64,000 nt of DNA from Halocynthiibacter sp049608145 (GCF_049608145.1 NZ_JBMYXF010000006.1:1-64000), one strand, 5' to 3'. Shown: positions 27,396-36,407, numbered from the stretch's first letter. Made by a program: numbers and translations. The notes: generated by a model from the letters alone, not told the origin.

Positions 27396-27947
27396 CTACT
27401 CAACAACATCCGCCAATTCATCCGTCAGGTTGATTTTTCGTTGTGCCAAGTGTTTCAAATAAGCCACCCCCGCAAGACCACATAACAATACCAGTGCCGA
27501 CCCTGACGATACTGTTTTGATCACGGTCCACTGGTTGGCCTGATCCACCAACACGCCAGATGGCGGCAGGGGCGCTATCAGTAAGCGTGCGATTGCCATA
27601 TTCTCAAAATAGTCCGCGATCGCCCCCATCAAAGCAAGCCCTGCACCAAAAAATGCCCCAGGTCCCGCCTGCAACCTGTTAAAAATCAGGCATAATGTCA
27701 GGGCCATCGCCCCAGGAAAAATACGATCCAAAAACTGCTGTGGGCCAAGGTAAATATCACGTCCCTCTGGGCTCAAGGCTGATAAAAATGCATGCGCTTC
27801 AGTATAAGAATATCCAAACAACCGCAGATCAAACGGCGTCATCCCATCCGCCGCCGCAGTAATCGCAGGCAGGGTCCACAAAGCCATCGCGCCGTAAATC
27901 AACGCAGTCACAGAAAACAAGCTGAAAAACAGCATGGTAAAACGCAT
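27396..27947 (-). CDS. Four-TM membrane protein of unknown function
   Basis: About 183 residues with a perfect AGGAGG ribosome site. Hydrophobic segments lie near residues 5-25, 80-97, 100-120 and 145-165; the loop after the first contains a short YSYTEAHAFL stretch. No catalytic motif is visible. It resembles uncharacterised small alphaproteobacterial membrane proteins. It lies upstream of cmk on the same strand with a 120-bp gap. Confidence 0.65.
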   Translation of the reverse strand: MRFTMLFFSLFSVTALIYGAMALWTLPAITAAADGMTPFDLRLFGYSYTEAHAFLSALSPEGRDIYLGPQQFLDRIFPGAMALTLCLIFNRLQAGPGAFFGAGLALMGAIADYFENMAIARLLIAPLPPSGVLVDQANQWTVIKTVSSGSALVLLCGLAGVAYLKHLAQRKINLTDELADVVE

Positions 27948-28132
27948 TGGTTCCTCCTGCCGGTAGTTTGGCAAAAAACCTTTCATCGAAGGTTAACACG
28001 GCAGAAAAATCACCACAAATACGGGACAACCGACAAATCTTGCGCAGCAAGATATCAATCTTGCGAATCTGCGCCCGCGCCCTTTGCAACCCCTTCCCCC
28101 AGCGCCATATCGGACATCAGAAAGGAATTGCT

Positions 28133-28306
28133 ATGACAATCTGGTTTTATGCGGGCATCGCCCTGACACTATGGGTGCTTTACGATCTTCTGATGGGATA
28201 CACATATCTGTGGGAACCCATCGTACGGGCTGAAAACCCTTGGGGATACTGGGGCACGCTTTCAATCTGGAGCATCGCTGCCATCAGCTGTTTTATGGTG
28301 GCTTAA
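28133..28306 (+). CDS. Small hydrophobic membrane protein
   Basis: A 57-residue protein with an AAAGGA site before its ATG. Two membrane segments span residues 3-25 and 40-56, joined by an aromatic loop with YTYLWEP and NPWGYWGT. Both the ribosome site and the amphipathic layout argue that it is real. Function is unknown. It is divergent from the four-TM protein gene and convergent with aroA. Confidence 0.55.
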   Translation: MTIWFYAGIALTLWVLYDLLMGYTYLWEPIVRAENPWGYWGTLSIWSIAAISCFMVA

Positions 28307-28374
28307 ACGGCCCATATGGGCCGTCCCTGGTATTGTTCGGGAAATCCTGCGAGGGTCCGGTTGCCCGGCCCTCG
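28307..28374. terminator. Two GC-rich hairpins between convergent genes
   Basis: The perfect 18-bp palindrome ACGGCCCATATGGGCCGT (28307-28324) begins one base after the stop of the small membrane protein gene. A second hairpin (CGAGGG-T-CCGG with CCGG-CCCTCG, 28350-28374) precedes the aroA 3' end. Neither has a clear T run, so intrinsic termination is only likely. The position between convergent genes supports it. Confidence 0.5.
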
Positions 28375-28383
28375 GCCGAATAA

Positions 28384-29733
28384 TCACCCGTTGTTGCGCT
28401 TAATCTGTGCGCCAAGATCTTTCATCAGGTCTTCGAACACTGGAAAGGATGTGGCGATTGGTGTGCCATCATCCACAGACACAGGGTTTTGCGCCGCCAT
28501 GCCCAATACCATAAATGACATAGCAATCCGGTGATCAAGGAAGCTTTCGCAGGTCGCACCGCCCGGCACACCGCCCGGCCCCATACCGTGTACGATCATC
28601 GTGTCATCATCTTCCTCAACCGTGACGCCACAGGCCCGCAGTCCCCGTGCCATAGCATCAATGCGATCACATTCCTTCACGCGCAGCTCTTTCACGCCGC
28701 GCATCACGGTTTTGCCCGAGGACAGCGCCGCCACAACGGACAGCACAGGATATTCATCAATCATAGAAGCGGCCCGCGCAGGTGGCACTTCAATGCCATG
28801 GGTTTCTGCGTAGCGCACACGCAGGTCAGCAACCGGTTCACCGCCTTCAAGACGTTCATTTTCAAAGGTGATATCCGCGCCCATTTCCGTCAGCGTCGTG
28901 TAGATCCCGTTGCGGGTCAGGTTTTGGGACACGCCAGGCACGAAGACTTCGGATCCTGGCACGATGGTTGCCGCACAGGTTGGAAAGGCCGCCGAACTTG
29001 GATCACGGGGCACAGAAATCACCTGAGGTTTCAGTTCAGGCTGGCCGGTCAACGTAATGCGACGCCCCGCATCCGTATCTTCAACTGTGATCTCGGCACC
29101 AAAGCCTTCTAGCATACGTTCAGTATGATCCCGCGTTGCTTCTTTCTCGATCACCACAGTCTGGCCCGGTGCATTCAGCCCCGCCAAAAGCACCGCAGAT
29201 TTCACCTGCGCGGAGGGCATCGGCACGGTGTATTCCACCGGCACAGGTTCCGTCGCGCCAACAATTGTCATCGGCAGACGACCACCGGAACGACCATAAG
29301 ATTGCGCGCCAAACAACGCCACAGGATCGGTCACCCGGCCCATCGGCCGTTTGTTCAGGCTGGCATCCCCGGTGAATGTCGCATTGATCCCCTGGGTCGC
29401 CATGACCCCCATGATCAGACGCACGCCGGTACCGGAATTGCCGCAGTCAATTACATTATCAGGTTCGGAAAAACCGCCCACGCCCACACCATTTACAGAC
29501 CATTCACCTGGCCCGTGTTGTGTCACAGTCGCCCCAAAGGCGCGCATGGCTTTGGCCGTGTCCAGAACATCTTCGCCTTCCAGCAGCCCTGTGACTTTGG
29601 TCTCACCGACCGCCAATGCGCCAAAAATCAGCGCACGGTGCGAAATGGATTTATCCCCTGGAACAGCAGCTTCGCCTTGCAGCGGGCCGCATTTATGAGA
29701 GGTCATTGGGATCGGGGTGCCATGGCCGGACAT
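28384..29733 (-). CDS. aroA: 3-phosphoshikimate 1-carboxyvinyltransferase (EPSP synthase)
   Basis: A 449-residue two-domain EPSP synthase. The N-terminal PGDKSISHRALIFGALAVG motif (residues 25-43) binds shikimate 3-phosphate, and the DCGNSGTGVRL motif near residue 93 carries Gly and Thr contacts. DEYPVLSVVAA near residue 323 holds the catalytic aspartate, and RVKECDRI near residue 350 is present. The loop reads NSGTGVR with Gly followed by Thr, as in class II enzymes such as those of agrobacteria. It joins shikimate 3-phosphate with PEP in aromatic biosynthesis. Confidence 0.95.
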   Translation of the reverse strand: MSGHGTPIPMTSHKCGPLQGEAAVPGDKSISHRALIFGALAVGETKVTGLLEGEDVLDTAKAMRAFGATVTQHGPGEWSVNGVGVGGFSEPDNVIDCGNSGTGVRLIMGVMATQGINATFTGDASLNKRPMGRVTDPVALFGAQSYGRSGGRLPMTIVGATEPVPVEYTVPMPSAQVKSAVLLAGLNAPGQTVVIEKEATRDHTERMLEGFGAEITVEDTDAGRRITLTGQPELKPQVISVPRDPSSAAFPTCAATIVPGSEVFVPGVSQNLTRNGIYTTLTEMGADITFENERLEGGEPVADLRVRYAETHGIEVPPARAASMIDEYPVLSVVAALSSGKTVMRGVKELRVKECDRIDAMARGLRACGVTVEEDDDTMIVHGMGPGGVPGGATCESFLDHRIAMSFMVLGMAAQNPVSVDDGTPIATSFPVFEDLMKDLGAQIKRNNG

Positions 29734-29828
29734 TTGCGCTTCCTTCAGTCAGTGTTACGAACTGATAGCGCAAGCACAAAGGGGCGTAAATCCATCACGT
29801 GATCCACGCCCCCCTGTTTCGCATTTAA

Positions 29829-30449
29829 TCAGGCCTCGACAAAGCGTTTCCCACGGAAAATGCGATGGGCATTGCCACGTTCCAACTGGTGATGCAGCAG
29901 ATTGGCATCTTTTGCATGTATCGCCTGTCGTTGATCTGCCTGCAGGGCTTTCAGTGTTGCAAGCCGTTCAATTGCCAACGCCTTGTTGCGATGTTGGGAA
30001 CGCCCATCGCGCACCACCACCGACAAACCGCTTTGCTGACAGGTTGCCCGCACAGCACTGTCTGTCGTGTTCTGATGCTGCCCCCCAGGCCCACCAGCAC
30101 GAAAGGTCTCAAACCGAATGCCTTCCGTGCCCTGCACCTTTGCAGACAAGTCCGGAAGGCGTATCACCCCCGCGAACCAGTTCTGGCGTTTATAGCCCTT
30201 GCGCAGATCACTTTTGCAAATCCAGCGGATCGAGCCACACCAGGCCAACGCGAACCGATCTGCAAGCGGGCCATGCACCACAACCACGGCAGATTTCATA
30301 CCGTGATCCGACGGCGTGCCACTGATATCAAGATCCGCCCCCATTTCATCAGCTTCGGCCTGCATGCGCTGCAAAATATGGGCAACGGCCTGACAGCATT
30401 CTTCCGGCCCATTGCCGCTTGTCACCAGCAATGTCATTTGCTCACTCAT
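29829..30449 (-). CDS. prfH: Peptide chain release factor homologue PrfH
   Basis: A 206-residue class I release-factor relative lacking the stop-codon-recognition domain. The catalytic GGQ loop reads RAGGPGGQHQNTT near residue 120, where the glutamine triggers peptidyl-tRNA hydrolysis. The length and the specific N-terminal LLVTSGNGPEECCQAV match PrfH rather than ArfB or RF2. It starts inside the last codons of the rtcB-type gene (ATGA overlap), forming the conserved rtcB2-prfH pair. In E. coli strains this pair restores ribosomes with a cleaved decoding centre: PrfH frees the stalled peptide and RtcB2 re-ligates 16S rRNA. Function here is by family knowledge. Confidence 0.9.
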   Translation of the reverse strand: MSEQMTLLVTSGNGPEECCQAVAHILQRMQAEADEMGADLDISGTPSDHGMKSAVVVVHGPLADRFALAWCGSIRWICKSDLRKGYKRQNWFAGVIRLPDLSAKVQGTEGIRFETFRAGGPGGQHQNTTDSAVRATCQQSGLSVVVRDGRSQHRNKALAIERLATLKALQADQRQAIHAKDANLLHHQLERGNAHRIFRGKRFVEA

Positions 30450-31618
30450 GACCGGTCTCCTTTCAGATCCGCATTTTTAAATGTCAGCACCGGCATGACT
30501 TTGGCCACCACATGCGTGACATTAAAATCCGTCAGATCCTGTGCGACCTGGCCGGCAGATTTATAGGCCTGAGGCGCCTCTTCGATCAGCATGGATTTGT
30601 CATCACAAATCACCCGCGCAGACGGCGTCGGCTGGCGCATGGCCTCCAGCACAGATTTCTGACGCGCCACACGCCCATGCATGGACGCACGATCATATTT
30701 GCGCCCCGCGCCATGCGCGCAGGAATTCAGGGCATTCACATCCGGAGCAGCCGGACGCAGCACATAGCCCGCACTGGCCCGCGTGCCCGCAAGTGGTACA
30801 AGGTTTTGCAGACGTGCGGCCCCCTTACGGTGCAACCACCCACCACAATCCTGTGTGACCAGATTATGCGGGCAATCACTGATCAGCCGCAGATCACAGC
30901 GCAGCGCCTTTGCCGCACGTTCCGCAATGATCCGGCGATTCAAAGCCGCCCATGTCACCGCCTGATCATGATGTGCCAGCCAGTCCCGGCCCTGTTCTGA
31001 AGCGGGGTCAAACGCCACAAGCCCATCAGCCAGCACCTTGTGTAACAGCGCATGCCCAAGACCACGTGATCCTGAATGCACCAGCAGGCACAATTGATCT
31101 TTGTGCAAGCCATCCACATCGCTGTGAGTAATGCGCTGCACTTCGCAAAAATGATTGCCACCACCAATGCTGCCCAGAGAATTCGCGAACAAATCACCAG
31201 GTAAGTTAACCGCCTCTAGACGCCCGGTCACATCTTCCGCAGGTGAGAACGCCAGCCCGCGCAAACGCTGCGCAGCCTTTTCCAACTTCAATTTACGCAG
31301 AGGCAGATCCAACGCAAACATCGTCATACCGCAGCCGATGTCGCTGCCCACGAGCTGTGGATGCAGTTTGTCTGACAGCACCGCACAGCCCACAGGACCA
31401 TATTTTCCGGGGTGCAAATCAGGGAAGGCCGCAACCGCCCGCACCCCATCCAGTCGCGCAACATCACGCAACTGATCTTCGGCACGCCCTTCAATCCAGG
31501 CATTTTCATTGTAATACAGATGGATCGCAGCCCTGCCCTTTTCAGCAGACAGCACACGACCCGAGGCAAAATTGCCCATGGTATATTCCAGTATTTTGAT
31601 TTTTTCGGGCGCTGTCAC
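30446..31618 (-). CDS. rtcB2: RNA ligase RtcB2 (RtcB family)
   Basis: A 390-residue RtcB-family ligase. Motifs include PDLHPGKYGPVGCAV near residue 66, SDIGCGM near residue 92 with the metal-binding cysteine, GGGNHFCEVQ near residue 154, HSGSRGLG near residue 182 and CAHGAGRKYDR near residue 309, where the histidine would carry GMP. RtcB joins 2',3'-cyclic phosphate and 5'-OH RNA ends using GTP. It is short (about 390 residues against over 400 for housekeeping RtcB) and is fused by overlap to prfH, the signature of the RtcB2 group. A short leader frame precedes it. An alternative start is the Met at residue 14. Confidence 0.9.
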   Translation of the reverse strand: MTAPEKIKILEYTMGNFASGRVLSAEKGRAAIHLYYNENAWIEGRAEDQLRDVARLDGVRAVAAFPDLHPGKYGPVGCAVLSDKLHPQLVGSDIGCGMTMFALDLPLRKLKLEKAAQRLRGLAFSPAEDVTGRLEAVNLPGDLFANSLGSIGGGNHFCEVQRITHSDVDGLHKDQLCLLVHSGSRGLGHALLHKVLADGLVAFDPASEQGRDWLAHHDQAVTWAALNRRIIAERAAKALRCDLRLISDCPHNLVTQDCGGWLHRKGAARLQNLVPLAGTRASAGYVLRPAAPDVNALNSCAHGAGRKYDRASMHGRVARQKSVLEAMRQPTPSARVICDDKSMLIEEAPQAYKSAGQVAQDLTDFNVTHVVAKVMPVLTFKNADLKGDRS

Positions 31619-31654
31619 CAGCGCGCCTATACAAAGTTGCCGGCTGTCGTAGCC

Positions 31655-31699
31655 TTAAACTTTGCGAACCTCACAAAGGGCGAATTTGGATGTTGTCAT
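31655..31699 (-). CDS. Putative 14-residue leader peptide upstream of rtcB2
   Basis: ATG at 31699 follows a strong AAGGGAG site at ideal distance and opens a 14-codon frame, MTTSKFALCEVRKV, ending in TAA. It ends about 36 bp before the rtcB2 start, so it would be translated on the rtcB2 mRNA. It could couple or attenuate translation of rtcB2 in response to ribosome damage, but this is inference. Upstream, TTAGTTA occurs twice (31713-31719 and 31736-31742), 23 bp apart. Confidence 0.35.
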   Translation of the reverse strand: MTTSKFALCEVRKV

Positions 31700-31898
31700 T
31701 GTATTCTCCCTTTTAGTTAGCTGGTAAGTTAAGCCTTAGTTACAATCGAGCGCCTAAAAAATGAAGACCCGATTTTAATTTGCAATAGCATGTTACGCCA
31801 ACGACACAGATATGCACATCCAAACCATACATCATCAAAGAGCGTGAGCCCCATCACAGCACGCCATGTGTCAATTTACATACTGGATTTCCGGAAAT

Positions 31899-32708
31899 CT
31901 AACACGCCACCCCCTGCACAACCCGACCAAGTGTATTTGCATGGCCTTGACCCATCGTACGAGTCAGAAACTTGTGAACGCTCACCTGCGTCACATCGCA
32001 GGGGTCCACAATACACTTAAAGTTCAGAAGTGATCCAGAGAGATGTCTCGCACGGGCCGTATAAGCAAAGGGTACTGGCTCTTTGGGGGACCTAAGATGT
32101 CCATTGTGACCAAACATAACCCATGGCAGAGAAATATTGGTAAAAGCCTCTAGGTCATTCAAAGTGTCTGGGATGGATCCACCCTTTTGGGGCACAAGAT
32201 ATTCATCCGTATCAATAAATGACATCCAACGAAACTTCGCCCCATAATTCAAAATTGCATGGCAGTAACACATGACTTGCTGTTGAAGGGCGATTCCTGG
32301 CTTGGCGACCGATGTATTATAGGCCCAAGGAGTTACCGTAATATCGCACCCCTGAAAGTCCCGAGCGATCTCTCCAGTTTTATCGGTTGATCCGTTGTCA
32401 TAAATAAATATGTGCCGCACCCCAGCGGCGGCATGAAATATTAACCAATCCTGTAAATAGTCTGCTTCATCTTTGACAATCAAAACGATTGCAAGTCCAT
32501 GCCGATCAGCGTTTGCTTCTGGCGGTGTAATATCAATGCGCGAAGCGAGTGGTTTTTTCTTTAGAACAGTCCCACAACTATCATCCTTCTCAGTGACGAT
32601 TATTTACGCGTCACACCAAAAAGTTTCAGTCGGCCTGATAACAGCGACCAAATAGTCAAAGTACTGATGACAACATATATCAGAGACCTTATCCCTCAAT
32701 ACAATCAT
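31899..32708 (-). pseudogene. Decayed glycosyltransferase (GT2/GT92-like)
   Basis: The readable part (31899-32483, 194 codons) has the nucleotide-sugar fold motifs VKDEADYLQDWLIFHAA, IYDNGSTDKT and MSFIDTDEYLVP, the last being the DxD site. In-frame coding similarity extends upstream past 32483 (ASRIDITPP), yet no ATG or GTG start exists there. An in-frame ATG at 32708, behind GGGGAAAG, is cut off by TAA at 32604-32606. The C-terminus stops early after a VHKF motif, lacking the usual final 80 or more residues. The stretch is AT-rich against its neighbours. A translated start at TTG 32483 is possible, but decay is the better reading. Confidence 0.6.
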
Positions 32709-32783
32709 CAAACTTTTCTTTCCCCGATCGTTAGATACCACTTATCATGATAAGCACGCATCGATAAAAATATGCAGGTCCCG

Positions 32784-33512
32784 TTATGTACGGCGGAAGG
32801 TCATATAATGAGGAGTGCGGCCTTCGCGCAGGGCTTTTTGCTCATAACGCGTGGAAATCCAGTCATCCCAGGAATTGCGCCAGTCGTCAGGCCCTTCTGC
32901 CAACCATTCAAACCCAGCCTTTGGAACTTCTTCCATGGTTTGGCGCACGTAATCTTCAATATCCGTTGCCACCCGAAAAATCGCGCCGGGTTTCAGGGTT
33001 TTGGCCAGGGGTACCAGGTGTTCCTGCGTCACAAATCGCCTGCGGTGATGGCGTTTTTTTGGCCATGGATCCGGGTACAGCAGAAAGGCTTTGTCGACGG
33101 ATGCCTCAGGCAACACATCAAACATGTCACGCGCATCACCGGGATGGATCGCAACATTTTCAACACCCGCCTTGCGGATTTTCCCCAACAGCATCGCCAC
33201 ACCATTGATGTAGGGTTCACAACCAATGATGCCAACATCCGGATAGGTCGCGGCCTGATGCACCATGTGTTCACCGCCGCCAAAGCCAACCTCCAACCAG
33301 ACAGGTTTGTCACCAAACAGGGCCTTCAGATCCAGATGTGTGCGATCCGGATTGTCTTCCCAGCTGACCTTACCGGGTGACAGTTTCGCAAGATCTTCAT
33401 CCAGATAAGCTTCCTGGCTTTTGCGAAGGCCCTTGCCTTTCAAACGACCATAGAAATTACGCCAGGGCGCGCCGGACTGGTGTTTTCCCTCAGGGGTGTT
33501 CTGATCAGACAT
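32784..33512 (-). CDS. trmB: tRNA (guanine-N7-)-methyltransferase
   Basis: A 242-residue SAM-dependent enzyme. The SAM loop reads LEVGFGGGEHMVH near residue 73, followed by the GCEPY acidic strand end. LLYPDPWPKKRHHRRRF near residue 145 is the TrmB hallmark containing the catalytic and tRNA-binding residues. It methylates G46 of tRNAs. It follows metK on the same strand; an intrinsic terminator lies between them only 22 bp before this start, so its expression may depend on readthrough or a promoter overlapping the terminator. Confidence 0.94.
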   Translation of the reverse strand: MSDQNTPEGKHQSGAPWRNFYGRLKGKGLRKSQEAYLDEDLAKLSPGKVSWEDNPDRTHLDLKALFGDKPVWLEVGFGGGEHMVHQAATYPDVGIIGCEPYINGVAMLLGKIRKAGVENVAIHPGDARDMFDVLPEASVDKAFLLYPDPWPKKRHHRRRFVTQEHLVPLAKTLKPGAIFRVATDIEDYVRQTMEEVPKAGFEWLAEGPDDWRNSWDDWISTRYEQKALREGRTPHYMTFRRT

Positions 33513-33533
33513 GGTTCGCTCCGGTGGTCAGGC

Positions 33534-33563
33534 AAAAAGAAAGGCAGGCAAATTGCCCGCCTT
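33534..33563 (-). terminator. Rho-independent terminator of metK
   Basis: On the minus strand GGCGGGCAA pairs with TTGCCTGCC (one G-U pair) and is followed by TTTCTTTTT. It lies about 47 bp past the metK stop and close before the trmB start. Confidence 0.85.
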
Positions 33564-33609
33564 CCCTAAACTTTCAGCCTTCAAAGTGCAATGCACCCTG
33601 TGGTTTGTC

Positions 33610-34791
33610 TTAGACCGCTTTCTTAAGTGCCTCAGCCAGATCGGTGCGTTCCCAAGAGAAGCCGCCGTCATCTGTAGGAGTGCGCCCAAAGTGACCATAC
33701 GCAGCCGTGCGCTGATACACAGGTTTGTTCAGACCAAGATGGGTCCGGATGCCCTGTGGTGTCAGATCCATGCAGGCTGCAACCGCTTTTTCGATCTCGC
33801 TTTCATGCACCTGGCCCGTGCCATGTGTGTCCGCATAGATTGACAAAGGTTTCGCCACACCAATCGCATAAGACAGCTGCAATGTGCAACGTTCTGCCAT
33901 GCCTGCTGCAACGATGTTTTTCGCCAAATAGCGCGCCGCATAGGCCGCAGAACGGTCAACTTTTGTCGGATCTTTACCCGAGAATGCGCCGCCACCATGT
34001 GGGGCTGCACCGCCGTAGGTATCCACGATGATCTTACGACCGGTCAAACCAGCATCCCCATCAGGGCCGCCAATGACAAATTTCCCAGTTGGGTTTACGT
34101 GCCATTCAGTCGCCGCTGTCACCCAGCCTTCGGGCAGAGTTTCACGGATATACGGTTCGACCAATGCGCGTACATCATCAGATGTCAGGGCTTCGTCTAG
34201 GTGTTGTGTCGATAGAACGATGGATGACACACCAACAGGTTTGCCACCTTCATAAACCACAGACAGCTGACTTTTCGCATCCGGACCCAAAGCAGGCTCA
34301 GTGCCATTTTTGCGTACTTCGGCAAGGCGGCGCAGGATCGCGTGGGAATACTGGATCGGGGCCGGCATAAGGGCTTCGGTTTCATTCACCGCATAGCCAA
34401 ACATAATGCCCTGATCACCCGCGCCTTCGTCTTTGTCCGCGCTGGCATCCACACCTTGGGCAATATGTGCAGATTGTTCGTGCAGCAGGTTAGTGACCTC
34501 AACGGTCTTCCAGTGGAATTTATCCTGCTCATAACCGATGCCTTTGATGCAATCACGCACGATACCATCGGTTTTTTCGAGATATTCTTTAAGTTTCGCC
34601 TGATCAGACAGACCAACTTCGCCGCCAATGACAACACGATTGGTTGTGGCAAAGGTTTCACAAGCGACCCGCGCTTCGGGTTCTTCGGTCAGAAAGGCAT
34701 CAAGGATGGCATCAGAAATCTGATCACAGACTTTATCAGGATGCCCTTCGGAAACGGATTCCGAAGTGAACGTATAGTTTTCACGAGTCAT
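33610..34791 (-). CDS. metK: S-adenosylmethionine synthetase
   Basis: A 393-residue enzyme. It starts with TSESVSEGHPDKVCDQISDA, the methionine/ATP motif. GAGDQGIMFGYA near residue 122 and GGGAFSGKDPTKVDRSAAYAAR near residue 263 are the standard MetK signatures, and GDGDAGLTGRKI-like DGDAGLTGRKI is present. It makes SAM from methionine and ATP. The ATG at 34791 lies behind GGAG, which is part of the SAM/SAH riboswitch pseudoknot directly upstream, so translation should drop when SAM is abundant. Confidence 0.96.
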   Translation of the reverse strand: MTRENYTFTSESVSEGHPDKVCDQISDAILDAFLTEEPEARVACETFATTNRVVIGGEVGLSDQAKLKEYLEKTDGIVRDCIKGIGYEQDKFHWKTVEVTNLLHEQSAHIAQGVDASADKDEGAGDQGIMFGYAVNETEALMPAPIQYSHAILRRLAEVRKNGTEPALGPDAKSQLSVVYEGGKPVGVSSIVLSTQHLDEALTSDDVRALVEPYIRETLPEGWVTAATEWHVNPTGKFVIGGPDGDAGLTGRKIIVDTYGGAAPHGGGAFSGKDPTKVDRSAAYAARYLAKNIVAAGMAERCTLQLSYAIGVAKPLSIYADTHGTGQVHESEIEKAVAACMDLTPQGIRTHLGLNKPVYQRTAAYGHFGRTPTDDGGFSWERTDLAEALKKAV

Positions 34792-34796
34792 TTGAA

Positions 34797-34843
34797 GTGC
34801 TCCAGTACAAAATGAACCATCACTTCAGGAAGCCGTTGTGATG
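34797..34843 (-). ncRNA. SAM/SAH riboswitch in the metK leader
   Basis: On the minus strand the leader reads TCACAACGGCTTCCTG followed by AAGTGA, then a short A/U-rich linker and TGGAGCAC before the start codon. This matches the conserved core of the SAM/SAH class known upstream of metK in Rhodobacterales. TCAC pairs with GTGA (stem P1), and the loop CTTCC can pair with GGAG, which is also the metK ribosome site, forming the ligand-binding pseudoknot. Binding of SAM would hide the ribosome site. A TTGACG -35-like box overlapping the lnt stop (34879-34884) and a TATAGG -10-like box give a plausible promoter. Confidence 0.92.
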
Positions 34844-34880
34844 ATCGATAGGTTGCCCCTATATGTGTAAGAATTCTACG

Positions 34881-36407
34881 TCAACAGCGATTACCAGAGC
34901 GATCTCTCGAAAGGGTTAATACGCCGCAGAAAAACAACAGAATAAGGAACACGGGCCAATCTCCGGTCCTGCGATACAGCGTTTCACCACCTGCAGGTGG
35001 CAGTCGGACATCAAGGTATCCTTCGGTCCCAAACGGCAATTGCGCGCGTATGTCCCCTCTGGCACCGATCAACGCCGTCACACCAGTATTGGCCACACGC
35101 ACAAGTGGCTTTCCCTGTTCAACAGCGCGAAAACGGGCCTGTGCCAAATGTTGCCAAGGCCCTGAAATCGTTCCAAACCACGCATCATTGGTGATCTGTA
35201 AAATCCAGTCGGCGCCGTCGGGGGCAGCGTTCAGATCCTGTGGGAAAACGGCTTCGTAACAGATCAAAGGCATCGCTTTCCCCAAGGGACCTAGATCAAG
35301 CAGTTGCGCCCCATCCCCGGGGGTAAACCCATAGCCCTGTGTTGCCGCCAACCCATAAATCCCAAAGCGCGCCATCAGATCGCTAAAGGGCACATATTCA
35401 CCAAAGGGCACCAGATGCATCTTGTCATAGGTTTGGGTCAAAGCCCCCGCATCATCCATCACCGCCATGGAATTGAAATAGCCATCGCCACGCCCATGAC
35501 CAATACCAAAGACCACGGGGACACCATTGGCCGCATCGCGGATCAAGGTGATCGCATAGTCATCCGCACTTAAACGGGCGGGCACCGATGTTTCCGGCCA
35601 AATGATCAAGTCCGGACGACCGTGGTCACCCGGATCTGCGGTGAACTCAAGATTGCGGTCAAAAAACACCGGGATCCAGTCGGGATCCCATTTCAGATGC
35701 TGTGGAGCATTGGGTTGTAGCAGACGTAAAAGCGGCTGTTCTGCGTCTGAAACAGGTGGGTGCAGTGCGGTAAACAACACAAAAAGCGGCGAAAGCCCCC
35801 ATGACACGATACCGAACATGATCGCTGCCGGACGGTGAAAGCCGCTCAGACTCCAGACACCAGCGGTCATCAACAAGGTCAGAACATTCACCCCATGAGA
35901 TCCGATCAGCGCCGCCAGCTGCATCGGCGCAAGCCCCACCCAGATATAAGCGGGCATACCCCAAGGGAAACCAGTAAACACATAGGCCCGTGCCAATTCG
36001 ACAAAAGGCAAAGTCACCACAAGCGCAAGCCCGGCATAGCGCCCCTGCCCCATCCATCGGGCCAAACCAAATGCCGCCCCCCAGAACAGAGCCAGACCGC
36101 CCGCCATCAGAAACAGCGCAAAAGGTGCCATCCATCCGTGACGTGCGATATCCACAAGGAAAGGCTCTACAATCCAGCTAAGGGTCACGGCAAAATACCC
36201 GCAGCCAACCGCCCAGCCGGTGAAGGATGCTTTGCGTGTTGATGTTGCGGCTTCCAGCAAGATGGTAACAAGCACAAACCCGATCAGCGTCAGGGGCCAC
36301 AGCCCCCAAGGCGCCTGCCCCAGCGCCATAACAGCGCCGATCAGAAAGGCCACAAGCATGGTTTTGCGCAAAGACAGGCCTTGCAGTGACCTATTCAGCC
36401 GCCTCAT
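34881..36407 (-). CDS. lnt: Apolipoprotein N-acyltransferase
   Basis: A 508-residue integral membrane enzyme. An N-terminal block of about six membrane segments (APWGLWPL near residue 32) is followed by a periplasmic nitrilase domain. Catalytic residues are visible in IWPETSVPA (Glu near residue 268), KMHLVPFGEYVPF (Lys near residue 336) and LICYEAVFP (Cys near residue 388). It adds the third acyl chain to lipoproteins. It follows corC by 3 bp in an operon ybeY-corC-lnt that also includes phoH. Confidence 0.94.
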   Translation of the reverse strand: MRRLNRSLQGLSLRKTMLVAFLIGAVMALGQAPWGLWPLTLIGFVLVTILLEAATSTRKASFTGWAVGCGYFAVTLSWIVEPFLVDIARHGWMAPFALFLMAGGLALFWGAAFGLARWMGQGRYAGLALVVTLPFVELARAYVFTGFPWGMPAYIWVGLAPMQLAALIGSHGVNVLTLLMTAGVWSLSGFHRPAAIMFGIVSWGLSPLFVLFTALHPPVSDAEQPLLRLLQPNAPQHLKWDPDWIPVFFDRNLEFTADPGDHGRPDLIIWPETSVPARLSADDYAITLIRDAANGVPVVFGIGHGRGDGYFNSMAVMDDAGALTQTYDKMHLVPFGEYVPFSDLMARFGIYGLAATQGYGFTPGDGAQLLDLGPLGKAMPLICYEAVFPQDLNAAPDGADWILQITNDAWFGTISGPWQHLAQARFRAVEQGKPLVRVANTGVTALIGARGDIRAQLPFGTEGYLDVRLPPAGGETLYRRTGDWPVFLILLFFCGVLTLSRDRSGNRC

